Assembly: GCA_937952085.1 (NCBI GenBank)
Contig: CALFYQ010000410.1
Location: 1 to 13,805 of the forward strand
Direction of reading: 5' to 3'
DNA: 13,805 nucleotides
Source of the DNA: an uncultured Paracoccaceae bacterium
GTDB lineage: Bacteria > Pseudomonadota > Alphaproteobacteria > Rhodobacterales > Rhodobacteraceae
How positions within the stretch are numbered: position 1 is the first letter of the stretch; every line of letters starts with the position of its first letter. The notes beneath the pieces were generated by a model. The model saw only the letters and a list, made by a program, of their open reading frames with translations. It did no database searches and was not told the DNA's origin. Positions 13,464 to 13,805 of the stretch are shown here, one piece after another. The position numbers and the translations under genes were made by a program.

Positions 13464-13805
13464 ATGGCCGAACAGAAATTCCTCTCGATCCGCGGCGCGC
13501 GGGAGCACAATCTGAAGGGGATCGACGTCGATCTTCCGCGGAACCAGCTCTCTGTGATCACGGGGCTTTCCGGTTCCGGCAAGTCCTCCCTCGCCTTCGA
13601 CACGATCTACGCCGAGGGGCAGCGCCGCTACGTCGAATCGCTCTCGGCCTACGCCCGGCAGTTCCTGCAGATGATGCAGAAGCCGGAGGTGGACCATATC
13701 GAGGGCCTCTCGCCCGCCATTTCCATCGAGCAGAAGACGACCTCGCGCAACCCGCGCTCCACCGTCGGAGCGGTGACGGAGATTTACGACTATCTCCGCC
13801 TCCTC
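13464..13805 (+). CDS. uvrA: Excinuclease ABC subunit UvrA, 3' part beyond the window
   Basis: UvrA is the DNA-damage recognition ATPase of nucleotide excision repair. Only the first 114 residues are present; the full protein is usually about 940-960. The N-terminus reads SIRGAREHNLKGIDVDLPRN, then the Walker A motif GLSGSGKSS (34-42), LAFDTIYAEGQRRYVESLSAYARQFL and PEVDHIEGLSPAISIEQKTT, all diagnostic of UvrA. The ATG at 13464 fits the normal protein start, although the ribosome binding site (GGGCGA) is only fair. The 88-base gap upstream contains no GAAC-N7-GAAC or GTTC-N7-GTTC LexA box that I can see, so SOS control is not evident here. Confidence 0.97.
   Translation, partial: MAEQKFLSIRGAREHNLKGIDVDLPRNQLSVITGLSGSGKSSLAFDTIYAEGQRRYVESLSAYARQFLQMMQKPEVDHIEGLSPAISIEQKTTSRNPRSTVGAVTEIYDYLRLL

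Noticed and set aside
1..13805. Mobile elements, CRISPR arrays, tRNA or rRNA genes, phage or defence genes
   Set aside because: No transposase, integrase, terminal repeats, regularly spaced repeats, RNA gene cores or defence-type proteins were seen on either strand.

Overview
The window reads as chromosomal DNA of a high-GC alphaproteobacterium, most likely a member of the Rhodobacterales. The evidence is the very GC-rich third codon positions, the compact flgF-flgG-flgA-flgH-fliL block, a membrane-anchored CycM-type cytochrome c next to a divergent prephenate dehydratase, and a small lipoprotein resembling the CC0125/CC1285 family. The placement comes from gene content and recalled protein similarity, not from a search. 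I see no rRNA, tRNA, CRISPR array, insertion sequence or prophage gene. No gap between genes exceeds about 160 bases.

Layout. (1) Bases 1-4203, plus strand: a flagellar operon. It holds the 3' part of a helical-repeat protein of unknown function, the rod proteins FlgF and FlgG, the P-ring chaperone FlgA, the L-ring lipoprotein FlgH and the stator-associated protein FliL. Several neighbours overlap by 4-8 bases, which suggests translational coupling. (2) Bases 4288-5133, plus: an orphan polar-amino-acid (GltI-like) periplasmic binding protein, convergent with (3) pheA on the minus strand (5156-6019). (4) Bases 6128-6634, plus: CycM-type membrane cytochrome c, divergent from pheA and closed by a strong hairpin shared with the next operon. 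(5) Bases 6686-8971, minus: a two-gene operon encoding a zinc alcohol dehydrogenase followed by an enolase-superfamily (mandelate racemase/muconate lactonizing type) protein. (6) Bases 9124-12806, plus: two tandem YejA-type peptide-binding proteins overlapping by GTGA, one with a Tat-like and one with a Sec signal peptide. (7) Bases 12863-13375, plus: a small lipoprotein. (8) From 13464, plus: the 5' end of uvrA, cut by the window edge.

How the parts work together. The first block builds the rod, the rings and the link to the stator of one flagellum. The rest is metabolism and import. Three periplasmic substrate-binding proteins occur within about 8.5 kb, but no ABC permease or ATPase gene is present, so all three must use transporter subunits encoded elsewhere or serve another role. 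The dehydrogenase/enolase-superfamily pair looks like part of a catabolic route for a hydroxylated acid or sugar acid whose substrate cannot be read from the sequence.

No clearly new multi-gene system is evident. The points that most merit a second look are: the enolase-superfamily protein, which by spacing lacks the usual first metal-ligand aspartate and the aspartate of the His-Asp dyad; the Tat/Sec pair of tandem peptide-binding proteins; the histidine-dotted linker in FliL; and the helical-repeat protein that opens the flagellar block.
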